Source: CALKJU01 sp035326425
Lineage (GTDB): Bacteria; Pseudomonadota; Alphaproteobacteria; Geminicoccales; Geminicoccaceae
Assembly (NCBI GenBank): GCA_035326425.1
Contig: DAOLFG010000002.1
Coordinates: 1-64,000, forward strand
Direction: 5' to 3'
Length of the DNA stretch: 64,000 bases
Below are positions 48,167-56,279 of this stretch, piece after piece. Each line of letters begins with the position of its first letter. Positions within the stretch are counted from its first letter, which is position 1. Position numbers and translations under genes: made by a program. A model generated the notes under the pieces. The model saw only the letters and a program-made list of their open reading frames with translations. It did no database searches and was not told where the DNA came from.

Positions 48167-49507
48167 ATGCCCGCACGCTCATCCCTGCCCCGCCGCCGCG
48201 CCAGGCCGCGCGTCGGCTTCGTCAGCCTCGGCTGCGCCAAGGCGCTGGTCGATTCCGAACGCATCGTCACCCGGCTGCGCACCGAAGGCTACGACATAGC
48301 GCCCAGCTACGATTCCGCCGACGTCGTGGTGGTCAACACCTGCGGCTTCCTGGTGTCGGCGCGCAAGGAGTCGCTGGAGGCGATCGGCGAGGCCATCGCC
48401 GAGAACGGCAAGGTGGTCGTGACCGGCTGCCTCGGCGCCAATCCCGAGGTGATCCGGGCGGTGCATCCCAAGGTGCTGGCGGTCACCGGCCCGCACCAGT
48501 ACGACGCCGTGCTGGACGCCGTGCGCCGGGCCGTGCCGCCGCCGCACGCGCCGTTCCTCGACCTGGTGCCGCCGCAGGGGCTGCGGCTGACGCCCAGGCA
48601 CTACGCGTACTTGAAGATCTCCGAGGGCTGCAACAACCGCTGCTCGTTCTGCATCATCCCGCAGCTGCGCGGCGACCTGGTGTCGCGCAGTGCCGCCGAC
48701 GTGCTGGAGGAGGCCGAGCGGCTGGTGGAATCCGGCGTCAAGGAGCTGCTGGTGATCTCGCAGGACACCAGCGCCTACGGCGTCGACCTGCGCTATGCCG
48801 CCTCGCCCTGGGAAGGCGGCGAGGTCCGCGCCCGGTTCCTCGACCTGACGCGGGCGCTGGGCCGGCTCGGGGTGTGGGTGCGGCTGCACTATGTCTACCC
48901 CTACCCGCACGTCGACGAGGTCGTCCCGCTGATGGCCGAGGGCAGGATCCTCCCCTATCTCGACATTCCCTTCCAGCATGCCAGCCCGTCGGTGCTGAAG
49001 GCGATGCGGCGGCCTGCGGCCCAGGGCAAGGTGCTGGACCGCATCCGCCGCTGGCGCGACATCTGCCCCGACCTCACCTTGCGCTCGACCTTCATCGTCG
49101 GCTTTCCCGGCGAGACCGAGGAGGACTTCGCCTTCCTGCTCGACTGGCTGAGCGAGGCGCAGATCGACCGTGCCGGCTGCTTCCGCTTCGAGCCGGTCGA
49201 CGGCGCTCCGGCCAACGACCTGCCGGGTGCGGTGCCCGAGGAGGTCAAGGAAGAGCGCTGGCAGCGGCTGATGGCGCACCAGCAGCGCATCTCGGCCGCC
49301 CGCCTCGCCGCCAAGGTCGGCCGCGAGATCGAAGTCATCGTCGACGGGCTGGACGAGGATGGTGCGGTCGGCCGCAGCCAGGGCGACGCCCCGGAGGTCG
49401 ACGGCCGGGTGCTGATGCGAGGCGCGCACGACCTGGCGCCCGGCGACATCATCAGGGCGAGGGTGACGGCGGCGGAGGCGTATGATCTGCATGCCGAGCC
49501 TGTTTGA
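48167..49507 (+). CDS. rimO: ribosomal protein S12 methylthiotransferase RimO
   Basis: A 446-residue radical-SAM enzyme that methylthiolates Asp89 of ribosomal protein S12. The UPF0004 domain opens with VGFVSLGCAKALVDSE and carries VVVVNTCGF and VVTGCLG, which hold its cluster cysteines. The radical-SAM motif CNNRCSFCIIPQLRG lies near residue 155. It ends with a TRAM domain. The RimO call follows from the LGCAKALVDSE opening and the ISQDTSAYG segment, which differ from those of the MtaB paralogue here. Its stop region doubles as the promoter of the toxin-antitoxin pair. Confidence 0.96.
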   Translation: MPARSSLPRRRARPRVGFVSLGCAKALVDSERIVTRLRTEGYDIAPSYDSADVVVVNTCGFLVSARKESLEAIGEAIAENGKVVVTGCLGANPEVIRAVHPKVLAVTGPHQYDAVLDAVRRAVPPPHAPFLDLVPPQGLRLTPRHYAYLKISEGCNNRCSFCIIPQLRGDLVSRSAADVLEEAERLVESGVKELLVISQDTSAYGVDLRYAASPWEGGEVRARFLDLTRALGRLGVWVRLHYVYPYPHVDEVVPLMAEGRILPYLDIPFQHASPSVLKAMRRPAAQGKVLDRIRRWRDICPDLTLRSTFIVGFPGETEEDFAFLLDWLSEAQIDRAGCFRFEPVDGAPANDLPGAVPEEVKEERWQRLMAHQQRISAARLAAKVGREIEVIVDGLDEDGAVGRSQGDAPEVDGRVLMRGAHDLAPGDIIRARVTAAEAYDLHAEPV

Positions 49508-49532
49508 CACGGCCCCCGTGTCCACGTAACCT
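49504..49532 (+). promoter_or_regulatory. candidate toxin-antitoxin promoter with an operator-like inverted repeat
   Basis: A perfect TTGACA (49504-49509) overlaps the rimO stop, and a weak TAACCT (49527-49532) follows after 17 bases. Between them lies GACACGG-CCC-CCGTGTC (49506-49522), a perfect 7-base-pair inverted repeat. Ribosome-binding site GGAGAC precedes ATG 49557. This is the layout expected if the antitoxin represses its own promoter. The sites are seen; autoregulation is inferred. Confidence 0.55.
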
Positions 49533-49556
49533 GTGTTCAACATTGGAGACGTGTGA

Positions 49557-49799
49557 ATGAATCTGACGCTGGCAATCGACGATCAGACGGTCGAGCGGGC
49601 TCGGTCCGCCGCGCAGGCCATGGGCAAGAGTCTCAATCAAGCGGTACGTGAATATCTCGAGCAACTGGCCGGCCGCGACCAGATCGAGCGCGACATCGCC
49701 GAGTTCCGTGAGCTTTCGAAGCAACACGAAGGCAAGTCGTCCAGAGGATGGAAGTTCAATCGTGAAGAGATCTATGACCGGAAGGTCTTTTCTCGATAG
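49557..49799 (+). CDS. antitoxin, ribbon-helix-helix type
   Basis: An 80-residue protein that starts MNLTLAIDDQTVERARSAAQ and has MGKSLNQAVREYLEQLAG, the strand-helix-helix pattern of ribbon-helix-helix antitoxins. The C-terminus (EFRELSKQHEGKSSRGWKFNREEIYD) would wrap the toxin. It overlaps the next gene by 26 bases, which is typical of translationally coupled type II modules. Compared with its neighbours, the gene is less GC-rich, consistent with a mobile or horizontally acquired module. Confidence 0.85.
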   Translation: MNLTLAIDDQTVERARSAAQAMGKSLNQAVREYLEQLAGRDQIERDIAEFRELSKQHEGKSSRGWKFNREEIYDRKVFSR

Positions 49800-50187
49800 C
49801 AATGTTTTCATTTATGCCGACGATCATCGCTACCCCGATAAGCAAATGGTGGCGTCGTCGCTGTTCGAAGAGGGGCTCGCCAGCGGCCTTGGCGTGATCT
49901 CCACGCAGGTCATGACCGAATATTTCAACGTCGTCACGAGCAAGCTCGGCGTGCCCGCGACTTTGGCCAAGCGGCGGATCGAGCTGATGGAACGTCTGCA
50001 CGTCGTCCAGATCGACCCTATGCTCATTCTCGACGCCATCGACCTGCATCGCCTCGACCGCATCTCGATCTGGGACGCGCTGATCGTCCGCGCCGCTGCC
50101 GCCGCCAACTGCGCCGACCTGCTCACCGAGGACATGCAAGCCGGCCGGCGCATCGCCGGCGTACGTATCGTCAACCCGTTCGCCTGA
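49774..50187 (+). CDS. PIN-domain toxin (VapC-like RNase)
   Basis: A 137-residue PIN-domain ribonuclease. The active-site acids are visible as FLDSNVFIYADD (first Asp), TEYFNVV (Glu), and ISIWDALIVRAA (third Asp). The closing LLTEDMQAGRRIAGVRIVNPF is the common C-terminal pattern of PIN toxins. ATG 49774 follows GAAGAGA. With the ribbon-helix-helix gene directly upstream it forms a type II toxin-antitoxin module. The target is unknown; VapC-type toxins often cleave tRNA. Confidence 0.87.
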   Translation: MTGRSFLDSNVFIYADDHRYPDKQMVASSLFEEGLASGLGVISTQVMTEYFNVVTSKLGVPATLAKRRIELMERLHVVQIDPMLILDAIDLHRLDRISIWDALIVRAAAAANCADLLTEDMQAGRRIAGVRIVNPFA

Positions 50188-50195
50188 GGATCGCC

Positions 50196-51359
50196 ATGAC
50201 CCGCGTCGTCATCATCGGCGGTGGCGCCATCGGCAGCTCGATCGCCTGGTGGCTGACGCGCGAGCCGGGGATCGAGGTGACGGTGGTCGAGCGCGACCCG
50301 ACCTATGCCCGAGCCTCCTCGGCGCTTTCCGCAAGCTCGGTCCGCCAGCAGTTCAGCACCCCCGTCAACATCGAGATCGGCCGCTTCGGCATCGGCTTCC
50401 TGCGCCAGATCGGCCGGCACCTGGCCGTGGACGGCGAGACGCCGGACATCGGGCTCGTCGAGCCGGGCTATCTGTTCCTCGCCAGCGAAGCCGGGCTCGA
50501 CATCCTCGAGGACAACCACCGCATCCAGCGGCAGCACGGCGCCGACGTGGCACTGCTGACCCCGGCCGAGCTGGCCGACCGGTTCCCCTGGCTGTCGACC
50601 GAAGGCGTCGCCGCCGGCTCGTTCGGCCTGTCGGGCGAAGGCTGGTTCGACGGCTACGGCCTCATGCGGGCCTTCCGCCATGCCGCCATTGCCGGCGGAG
50701 CCCGCTACGTCGCGGCCGAGGCGGTCTCGGCCCGGAAGGCGGGCAACAGGGTTACCGGGATCGGCCTCGACGACGGATCGCATATCGAGGCCGACCTGTT
50801 CGTCAACGCCGCCGGTCCTTGGGCCGGCGAGGTCGCGGCCATGTTCGGCATCGCACTGCCGGTGGTGCCGCGCGCCCGCTCGGTCTTCGTGCTCGACTGC
50901 CCGGATCCCCTGCCCGGCTGCCCGCTGGTCATCGATTCCTCGGGTGTCTGGCTGCGCCCCGAGGGCAAGTATTTCATCACCGGCATGTCGCCGCCGGCGG
51001 AGCGCGATCCCGACCATGCGCCGCTCGAGGTCGATCACGACCTGTTCGACGACATCGTCTGGCCGACGCTCGCCGCGCGCGTGCCGGCGCTGGAGCGGCT
51101 GCGCGTCGTCAATTCCTGGGCCGGCTACTACGAGTACAACACCCTGGACCAGAACGGGCTGGTCGGACCCTATCCGGGCCTGGACAACGTCGTCTTCGCC
51201 AACGGCTTCAGCGGCCACGGCATCCAGCAGAGCCCGGCGGTGGGTCGCGGCGTCGCCGAGCTGATCGTCCATGGCGGCTACCGCACGCTGGACCTGTCGC
51301 CGCTCGCCACCTCCCGGCTGGTCGAAGGCCGCCGGGTCGTCGAGCGCAACGTGGTCTGA
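50196..51359 (+). CDS. FAD-dependent oxidoreductase (DAO family)
   Basis: A 387-residue flavoenzyme. It starts VVIIGGGAIGSSIAWWLTREPG, the FAD-binding Rossmann motif. SSVRQQFSTPVNIEIGRFGIGFLRQI, typical of the DAO/sarcosine oxidase branch, follows, then LFVNAAGPWAGEVAAMFG, and the closing GFSGHGIQQSPAVGRGVAELI is the flavin-domain signature. It follows the toxin gene by 8 bases but is probably an independent gene. Substrate unknown. Confidence 0.9.
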   Translation: MTRVVIIGGGAIGSSIAWWLTREPGIEVTVVERDPTYARASSALSASSVRQQFSTPVNIEIGRFGIGFLRQIGRHLAVDGETPDIGLVEPGYLFLASEAGLDILEDNHRIQRQHGADVALLTPAELADRFPWLSTEGVAAGSFGLSGEGWFDGYGLMRAFRHAAIAGGARYVAAEAVSARKAGNRVTGIGLDDGSHIEADLFVNAAGPWAGEVAAMFGIALPVVPRARSVFVLDCPDPLPGCPLVIDSSGVWLRPEGKYFITGMSPPAERDPDHAPLEVDHDLFDDIVWPTLAARVPALERLRVVNSWAGYYEYNTLDQNGLVGPYPGLDNVVFANGFSGHGIQQSPAVGRGVAELIVHGGYRTLDLSPLATSRLVEGRRVVERNVV

Positions 51360-51366
51360 AAGGGCC

Positions 51367-54300
51367 TCAAGCGGCCAGCAGCCGTTCCGGCCAGCAGGCG
51401 AGTGCCGCATAGCCCGCCTGGCGCGCATCGCGGGCGAAGTCCGCCAGGGCTCCGCGCGACGCCTCGTCACCGGGCCGGCGGCCCAGGGTCGCGATCAGCC
51501 GGGCACGCCGGCTCAGCAGCCGCATGTGCAGCGCCGGCTCGGCCGAGAACTTCGCGTCGAGCCGGTCGGCGAACGCCTCGGCTCCTTCCCAGTCGCCGAG
51601 ACGCAGCATCGCCTCCATCGCACCCTTGAAGAAGAACAGGTGATTGTGGCTGAGCGCGGTCGAGGTCAGCATCCGCTCGCCCTCGGCGACGATGGCGGCA
51701 ACGCGGTCGAGCGGAGCGAACGCCAGGCAGACGCCGGCGACCAGCGGACCGAGATAGGCCGGCGCCACCACGCGCGCATCCTCCAGGGCCTCGGCGCCGA
51801 GCCGCCATGCCAAGTCCGCGTTCCCCGCCAGATGCTCGACCTCGGCACGGAAGGCCAGGTTCTCGGAATGGAACCGCCTGGCGCCGATCCGGGCCGTGAG
51901 CTCGTCGGCGCGGCCGATGTGCGCGCGTGCCTGCTCCAGGTCGAGCTGCCACTGCGCCGCCAAGCTGGCGGCATGGCAGGCGATGATCTCGGCGCGCGGC
52001 TGGCCGACCTTGCGCGCCAGCGCCACCGCCGTGTCCGCCTCCTCGTGCGCCGACGCCATCGGGCCGGCGAGGCAGCGGCAGATCGCCACCATGCCGCGGT
52101 TGGCGACCTCGATACGGCCGAGCCCGTGCGCCTGGGCCATGGCCACGCAGCCGGCGAACGATTCCAGCGCCTTCAGCATGCGGCCCTGGGCATAGGTCGC
52201 GTCGCCGATGCCGCCGAGGGCGCGTGCCACGAGCTCGGGCCTGCCCGAGGCCTCGGCCGCGCGCAGCGACCTCTCGTGCTCCGCCAGGCATTCCTCCGAC
52301 CGGCCGGCCGGGAAATGCAGGTTGCCGCGCAGGTGGTGCAGGGCCGCCTGCTCGGCCATCAGGCCGAGGCGCGCGGCCACCGGCTCGGCCAGCGCCAGCT
52401 CCGACATCGCCTCGTCGAGGCGGTCGACCAGCCGCATGGCGCCGGCGAGCCCGATGCGCGCCCGGCAGGACGCCGTCTCGTCGGGTGCCGATTCCAGGGC
52501 GGCCGCGTAGGCCTTCAGGGCGGCACCCGCCCGGCCGAGATCGAGCAGGATGTCGCCCGCGAGACAGGCGAGCCGGCTCCTGTCCTCCGCAGCCGTCGCC
52601 AGGGTGCCGCCCCGCTCCGCCAGCTCCAGCGCCCGATCCGCCCGATAGCCGGCTAGCAGCGCCAGCGCCGCATCGCCCAGCGCCCTCGGCGCCTCGGGCG
52701 AGCCGGCGAGGTCGAGATGCTCGGCATGCAGCACCGGATCGCGGCCGTCGAACCACTGGGCGGCGAGGCCATGCAGCTCCCGGCGCCTCGGACCGAGCAG
52801 CGCGCCATGGACGCCGTCGCGGATCAGCGCATGGCGGAACATGAAGCCGTCGCCGTCGGGCTGCAGGAAATGCCGGGCGACGAGCCGATCGCAGCGATAG
52901 CCCGCATCGCCCGAGACGTGGCGCAGGGCCGCCAGCGAGAAGCGCTGGCCGAGTACCGAGGCGGCCTGCAGCGCCAGCCGGTCGGGCGGAGCCAGGCGAT
53001 CGAGACGGGCGAGCACGAGGCTCTGGATCGAGGCCGGCACGGCCGAGCCGGCGCTGTCGTCGCCGGCATGGTGCAGGAGCTGCTCAAGGAACAGCGGGTT
53101 GCCGGCAGCGCGCTCGACGCAGCGACGCACGAAGCCGCCTTCGGCCACGGCCAGGGTGCCGGCGAGCTTCGCGGCATCCGCCGCCTGCAGAGGGCCGAGA
53201 TCGAGGGTCAGCAGCCGGGCCGCGGCGAGGCCGGCGCGCCAGGCGGCATCCACCGGCTCGCCGTCGACCCGCGTGGTCAGCACCAGCATCAGGGGCCGGC
53301 GCAGCGTCACGCCGGCCAGCGCCGTCAGCATGTCGACGGTCGCGGCATCGGCCCAGTGCAGGTCCTCGACCACCACCAGGACAGCGCCGGCCTCGCAGGC
53401 CGATTCGACGAGGCCGACCAGAGCCTGGTCGCGGCCGCGGCGGCGCGTCGCCTCGTCCATTGCGTGGATGGCCCTGCCGGCCTCCGGCACCGGCACGTCC
53501 AGCAGGTGGTAGAGCAGCGGCAGGTGCTCCGGCAGCACGCGGCCGGCGGCCAGGGCATGCTCCGCGGCGGCCGCGCGCTCGGCGGAGCCGGCGCCGCGCC
53601 CGAGCGAAAGCAGGCCGAGGGCGAGCTGGCGGGAGACGTCGCTGCCGCGCTCCATGCCGAAGTCGAGGATGGTCGCGACATGCGCCGGGACCGCTTCGGC
53701 CGAAGCCATGGCCAGCAGCTCGCCGACCAGGCGGGTCTTACCGATGCCGGCCTCGCCGCGCAGCCGAACCACCGAGCCGGCGCCATGCCGTCCCGCCGCC
53801 TTCAGGGCAGCCGCCAGCTGGCCGGCCTCGATATCGCGCCCGACCAGTGGGGTCTCTGCCGCGGCGGTCGTCTCGACCAGGGCCTCGACGCGCCAGACCG
53901 CCACCGGCCGGTCGAGTCCCTTCGGGACGACCTCGCCGCGCGATTCCGCCCGCAGCCGCGATCCGAGCGCGGTTCGGACGGCATCGGAAGCCAGCGTCTC
54001 GCCGGCGCGGGCGAGATCGGTCAGGCGCGAGGCGAGGTTCACGCTCTCGCCGGTGACCGTGTAGATGCGGTGCTCCGAGCTGCCGGTCGCCGCCGCCACG
54101 ACGACGCCGCTGGCGATGCCGACATGCAGCGCCACCTTGGACCCCAGCGGATCGACGAGGTCGGCCACGGCCGCGTGCATCGCCAATGCCGCCGCGACCG
54201 CACGCTCGGCGTCGTTGTCGTGCGCCACCGGGGCGCCGAACAGCGCCAGCACCGCGTCGCCTATGTGCTGGTTGACCGAGCCGCCGAACGAGGCGACGAG

Positions 54301-54615
54301 ACCGTCCAGCCGGGCGAACACCCGGTCGAGCAGCGCCTGCACCAGCTCCGGATCGGCCCTCGACGACAGGGCCGTGTAGCCGCAGAGATCCGCGAACAGC
54401 ACGGTGACCTGCCGGCGCTGGCCCTCGACCGCTGCCGGTGCGGGCGCCACCGCCGGCGCCGCAGGCCCGAGAGCCGTGCCGCAGCCGCCGCAGAACCTGG
54501 CCGGCGGCTCGTTGACGAAGCCGCAGGCGTCGCAGGCAGCCGCCAGCCTGGCGCCGCACTCGCCACAGAAGCGCCGGGCCGGATCGTTCTCGGCCCCGCA
54601 ACCGCCGCAGCGCAT
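51367..54615 (-). CDS. zinc-ribbon/class III cyclase/AAA ATPase/TPR regulatory protein
   Basis: A 1082-residue multi-domain protein. Two zinc ribbons of the C-x2-C type (MRCGGCG...FCGEC and CDACG...FCGGCG) fill residues 1-47. A class III adenylate/guanylate cyclase-like domain spans about 66-245; metal-binding aspartates are Asp76 (FADLCG) and Asp120 (HIGDAV), and Asn193/Arg197 are in VNLASR. A P-loop ATPase domain follows (Walker A GEAGIGKT at 287-294, Walker B VLVVVEDLHW). Roughly 450 residues of TPR-like helices close the protein. By eye the purine-specifying positions read Gln116 and Glu190, so activity may differ from adenylate cyclase. ATG 54615 begins the zinc ribbon; a longer frame is rejected. 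Confidence 0.87.
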   Translation of the reverse strand: MRCGGCGAENDPARRFCGECGARLAAACDACGFVNEPPARFCGGCGTALGPAAPAVAPAPAAVEGQRRQVTVLFADLCGYTALSSRADPELVQALLDRVFARLDGLVASFGGSVNQHIGDAVLALFGAPVAHDNDAERAVAAALAMHAAVADLVDPLGSKVALHVGIASGVVVAAATGSSEHRIYTVTGESVNLASRLTDLARAGETLASDAVRTALGSRLRAESRGEVVPKGLDRPVAVWRVEALVETTAAAETPLVGRDIEAGQLAAALKAAGRHGAGSVVRLRGEAGIGKTRLVGELLAMASAEAVPAHVATILDFGMERGSDVSRQLALGLLSLGRGAGSAERAAAAEHALAAGRVLPEHLPLLYHLLDVPVPEAGRAIHAMDEATRRRGRDQALVGLVESACEAGAVLVVVEDLHWADAATVDMLTALAGVTLRRPLMLVLTTRVDGEPVDAAWRAGLAAARLLTLDLGPLQAADAAKLAGTLAVAEGGFVRRCVERAAGNPLFLEQLLHHAGDDSAGSAVPASIQSLVLARLDRLAPPDRLALQAASVLGQRFSLAALRHVSGDAGYRCDRLVARHFLQPDGDGFMFRHALIRDGVHGALLGPRRRELHGLAAQWFDGRDPVLHAEHLDLAGSPEAPRALGDAALALLAGYRADRALELAERGGTLATAAEDRSRLACLAGDILLDLGRAGAALKAYAAALESAPDETASCRARIGLAGAMRLVDRLDEAMSELALAEPVAARLGLMAEQAALHHLRGNLHFPAGRSEECLAEHERSLRAAEASGRPELVARALGGIGDATYAQGRMLKALESFAGCVAMAQAHGLGRIEVANRGMVAICRCLAGPMASAHEEADTAVALARKVGQPRAEIIACHAASLAAQWQLDLEQARAHIGRADELTARIGARRFHSENLAFRAEVEHLAGNADLAWRLGAEALEDARVVAPAYLGPLVAGVCLAFAPLDRVAAIVAEGERMLTSTALSHNHLFFFKGAMEAMLRLGDWEGAEAFADRLDAKFSAEPALHMRLLSRRARLIATLGRRPGDEASRGALADFARDARQAGYAALACWPERLLAA

Positions 54616-54696
54616 CGGCCACCTCGCAATAGGTGCTCGGCCATCGAGATCGGCGCATGCTACGCTGCGCCGCGACCAGCCACAACCGAGGCGGCG

Positions 54697-55098
54697 ATGC
54701 AGCCCCTGGAGCGCGTGCTCGAGACCGTTCTCTACGTCGACGACCTCGCCGCCGCCGAGGCGTTCTATGCCGGCACGCTCGGCCTCGTCGTCGACGCCCG
54801 CAAGCCCGACGTGTTCGTGTTCTTCCGGCTGGACGGCGCGATGCTGCTGTTGTTCAGGGCCGAGGCCACGAGGGTGCAGGGCGAGCTGCCGGCGCACGGC
54901 GCGGTCGGCGCCGGGCACATGTGCTTCGCGGTGCCGGAGGCCGGGCTGGACGCCTGGAAGGCGAGGTTGCGGGCGGGCGGCGTCGCGATCGAGCACGAGC
55001 AGCAGTGGCCGCGCGGCGGCCGGTCCTTCTATGTCCGTGATCCGGCGGGAAATTCGGTCGAGCTGGCCACGCCCCGGATCTGGGGATTTCCCGAGTGA
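54697..55098 (+). CDS. VOC family (glyoxalase/bleomycin-resistance-like) protein
   Basis: A 133-residue protein with two beta-alpha-beta-beta-beta repeats of the vicinal oxygen chelate fold. The first metal-ligand strand is LETVLYVDDLAAAEAFYAGTLGL; HMCFAVPEA and FYVRDPAGNSVELATP mark the second half. It is cytoplasmic. VOC members range from glyoxalases to dioxygenases, so no reaction is assigned. It is divergent from the cyclase-AAA gene and followed 21 bases later by a DsbA-like gene. Confidence 0.87.
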   Translation: MQPLERVLETVLYVDDLAAAEAFYAGTLGLVVDARKPDVFVFFRLDGAMLLLFRAEATRVQGELPAHGAVGAGHMCFAVPEAGLDAWKARLRAGGVAIEHEQQWPRGGRSFYVRDPAGNSVELATPRIWGFPE

Positions 55099-55119
55099 TC
55101 CCCAGGATGGCGGTCCCAA

Positions 55120-55833
55120 TTGAGCAAGCCTGACAGCACCATCAGCCCGATCAGCCGACCGGGTGCCAGCGGGCTCGTCACGCCCACGGTCGAGCTGGTG
55201 GCCGACCTGAGCTGCCCCTGGTGCTACGTGGCCTTCCGCCGCCTGCGCCGGCTGCAGCAGGAGAGCTCCCTGGTGCTGGCCTGGCGGCCGTTCCTGCTCA
55301 ATCCCTATCTCCCCGCGGAAGGCATGGATCGCACGACCTACCGATCGCGCAAGTTCGGCAGCCTCGAAGCCTCGCGCAGGCTGGATCGCCGCCTGGTCGA
55401 GGTCGGCCAGCACGATGGCATCGCGTTCGCCTTCGAGCGGATCGGGCGCACGCCGCAGACCGTGGCGGCGCAGGGCCTGCTGCTGGTGGCGCAGCGGCGC
55501 GGCCTCGCCGAGCTGGCGGCGGAACGGCTGTTCGCCGCGATGTTCAGCCAGGGCCGCGACATCGGCGACATGGCGGAGCTCGCCCGCGAGGCCGGCCATC
55601 TCGGCCTCGACTGGCACCCACCCGCCCCCGGCGAGGCGCCGCCGCAGGCCGCGGCCGTCGTCGCCTCGCACGAGCGCGCCTGTGCCGCCGGCATCACCGG
55701 CGTGCCGCTGCTGACCTTCCGGCCCGGCCTGTCGATCGCCGGGGCCCAGAGCCTCGATGCGCTACGCGCGATGCTGGATCTGGCGCGCTACCGGGCGCGC
55801 GCCGAGGCCGATCAGGGCCGCCAGGCCTCGTAG
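55120..55833 (+). CDS. DsbA family oxidoreductase/2-hydroxychromene-2-carboxylate isomerase-like
   Basis: A 237-residue thioredoxin-fold protein with an active-site-like CPWC motif in ADLSCPWCYVAFRRLRR near residue 33. The later ITGVPLLTFRPGLSIAGAQSLDAL carries the cis-Pro. These features match the FrnE/DsbA_5 branch, which lacks a signal peptide and acts in the cytoplasm. TTG 55120 is used as start, with weak support; GTG starts further in would remove little. Its end overlaps the convergent NDUFA12 gene by 22 bases. Confidence 0.85.
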   Translation: MSKPDSTISPISRPGASGLVTPTVELVADLSCPWCYVAFRRLRRLQQESSLVLAWRPFLLNPYLPAEGMDRTTYRSRKFGSLEASRRLDRRLVEVGQHDGIAFAFERIGRTPQTVAAQGLLLVAQRRGLAELAAERLFAAMFSQGRDIGDMAELAREAGHLGLDWHPPAPGEAPPQAAAVVASHERACAAGITGVPLLTFRPGLSIAGAQSLDALRAMLDLARYRARAEADQGRQAS

Positions 55834-56192
55834 TCGCCGGTAGCCGGGGCGCGGTGGCCACCCCGCCGCTCATGGCCCGGCGGAACGTAGGCCGCGGGCG
55901 TGCCGGTCAGGTTGGGCAGGTGCGGCTTCTCCCAGCGCTTCACCTCGAGCGGCTTCTCGCTGGGGGGCAGCTCGCGGTTGCGGTGCAGCCAGGCGTTCCA
56001 GCCGGCCGGCACGGCGCTGCCCTCGGGCTCGGCGTCGCCGGCATAGACCACCCAGCGCCGCTCGGTGCGCCAGGACTCGGCCCCGCGCTCCTTGTAGTAG
56101 CGGTTGCCCTGCTCGTCCTCGCCGACCAGCTCGCCGCGGCGCCTGGTGAACAGATGCGTGCCGAGATTGTTGAACTGGAGCCAGCGCAGCAA
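55812..56192 (-). CDS. NADH:ubiquinone oxidoreductase accessory subunit NDUFA12
   Basis: A 126-residue NDUFA12 (B17.2-like) protein. It has NLGTHLFTRRRGELVGEDEQGNRYYKERG, WVVYAGDAEPEGSAVPAGWNAWLHRN, and a proline-rich C-terminus with PHLPNLTGTPAAY. It is an accessory complex I subunit found in alphaproteobacteria and mitochondria, so it is a strong lineage marker. The start is TTG 56192, preceded in frame by AAAGGG. The extreme N-terminus is slightly shorter than usual. The nuo operon is not in this window. Confidence 0.93.
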   Translation of the reverse strand: MLRWLQFNNLGTHLFTRRRGELVGEDEQGNRYYKERGAESWRTERRWVVYAGDAEPEGSAVPAGWNAWLHRNRELPPSEKPLEVKRWEKPHLPNLTGTPAAYVPPGHERRGGHRAPATGDYEAWRP

Positions 56193-56279
56193 GCAGCACC
56201 CTTTCGCCCTGTCCGGCCGGGCACCGCCCGGCGGCCCGCACTATGCCCCGGCACCGTGCACGAATCCAGAGCGCAGCCC

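Noticed and set aside
54616..55671. N-terminal extension of the zinc-ribbon cyclase frame
   Set aside because: The frame stays open but runs antisense through the VOC and DsbA-like genes; homology starts at the zinc ribbon at 54615.
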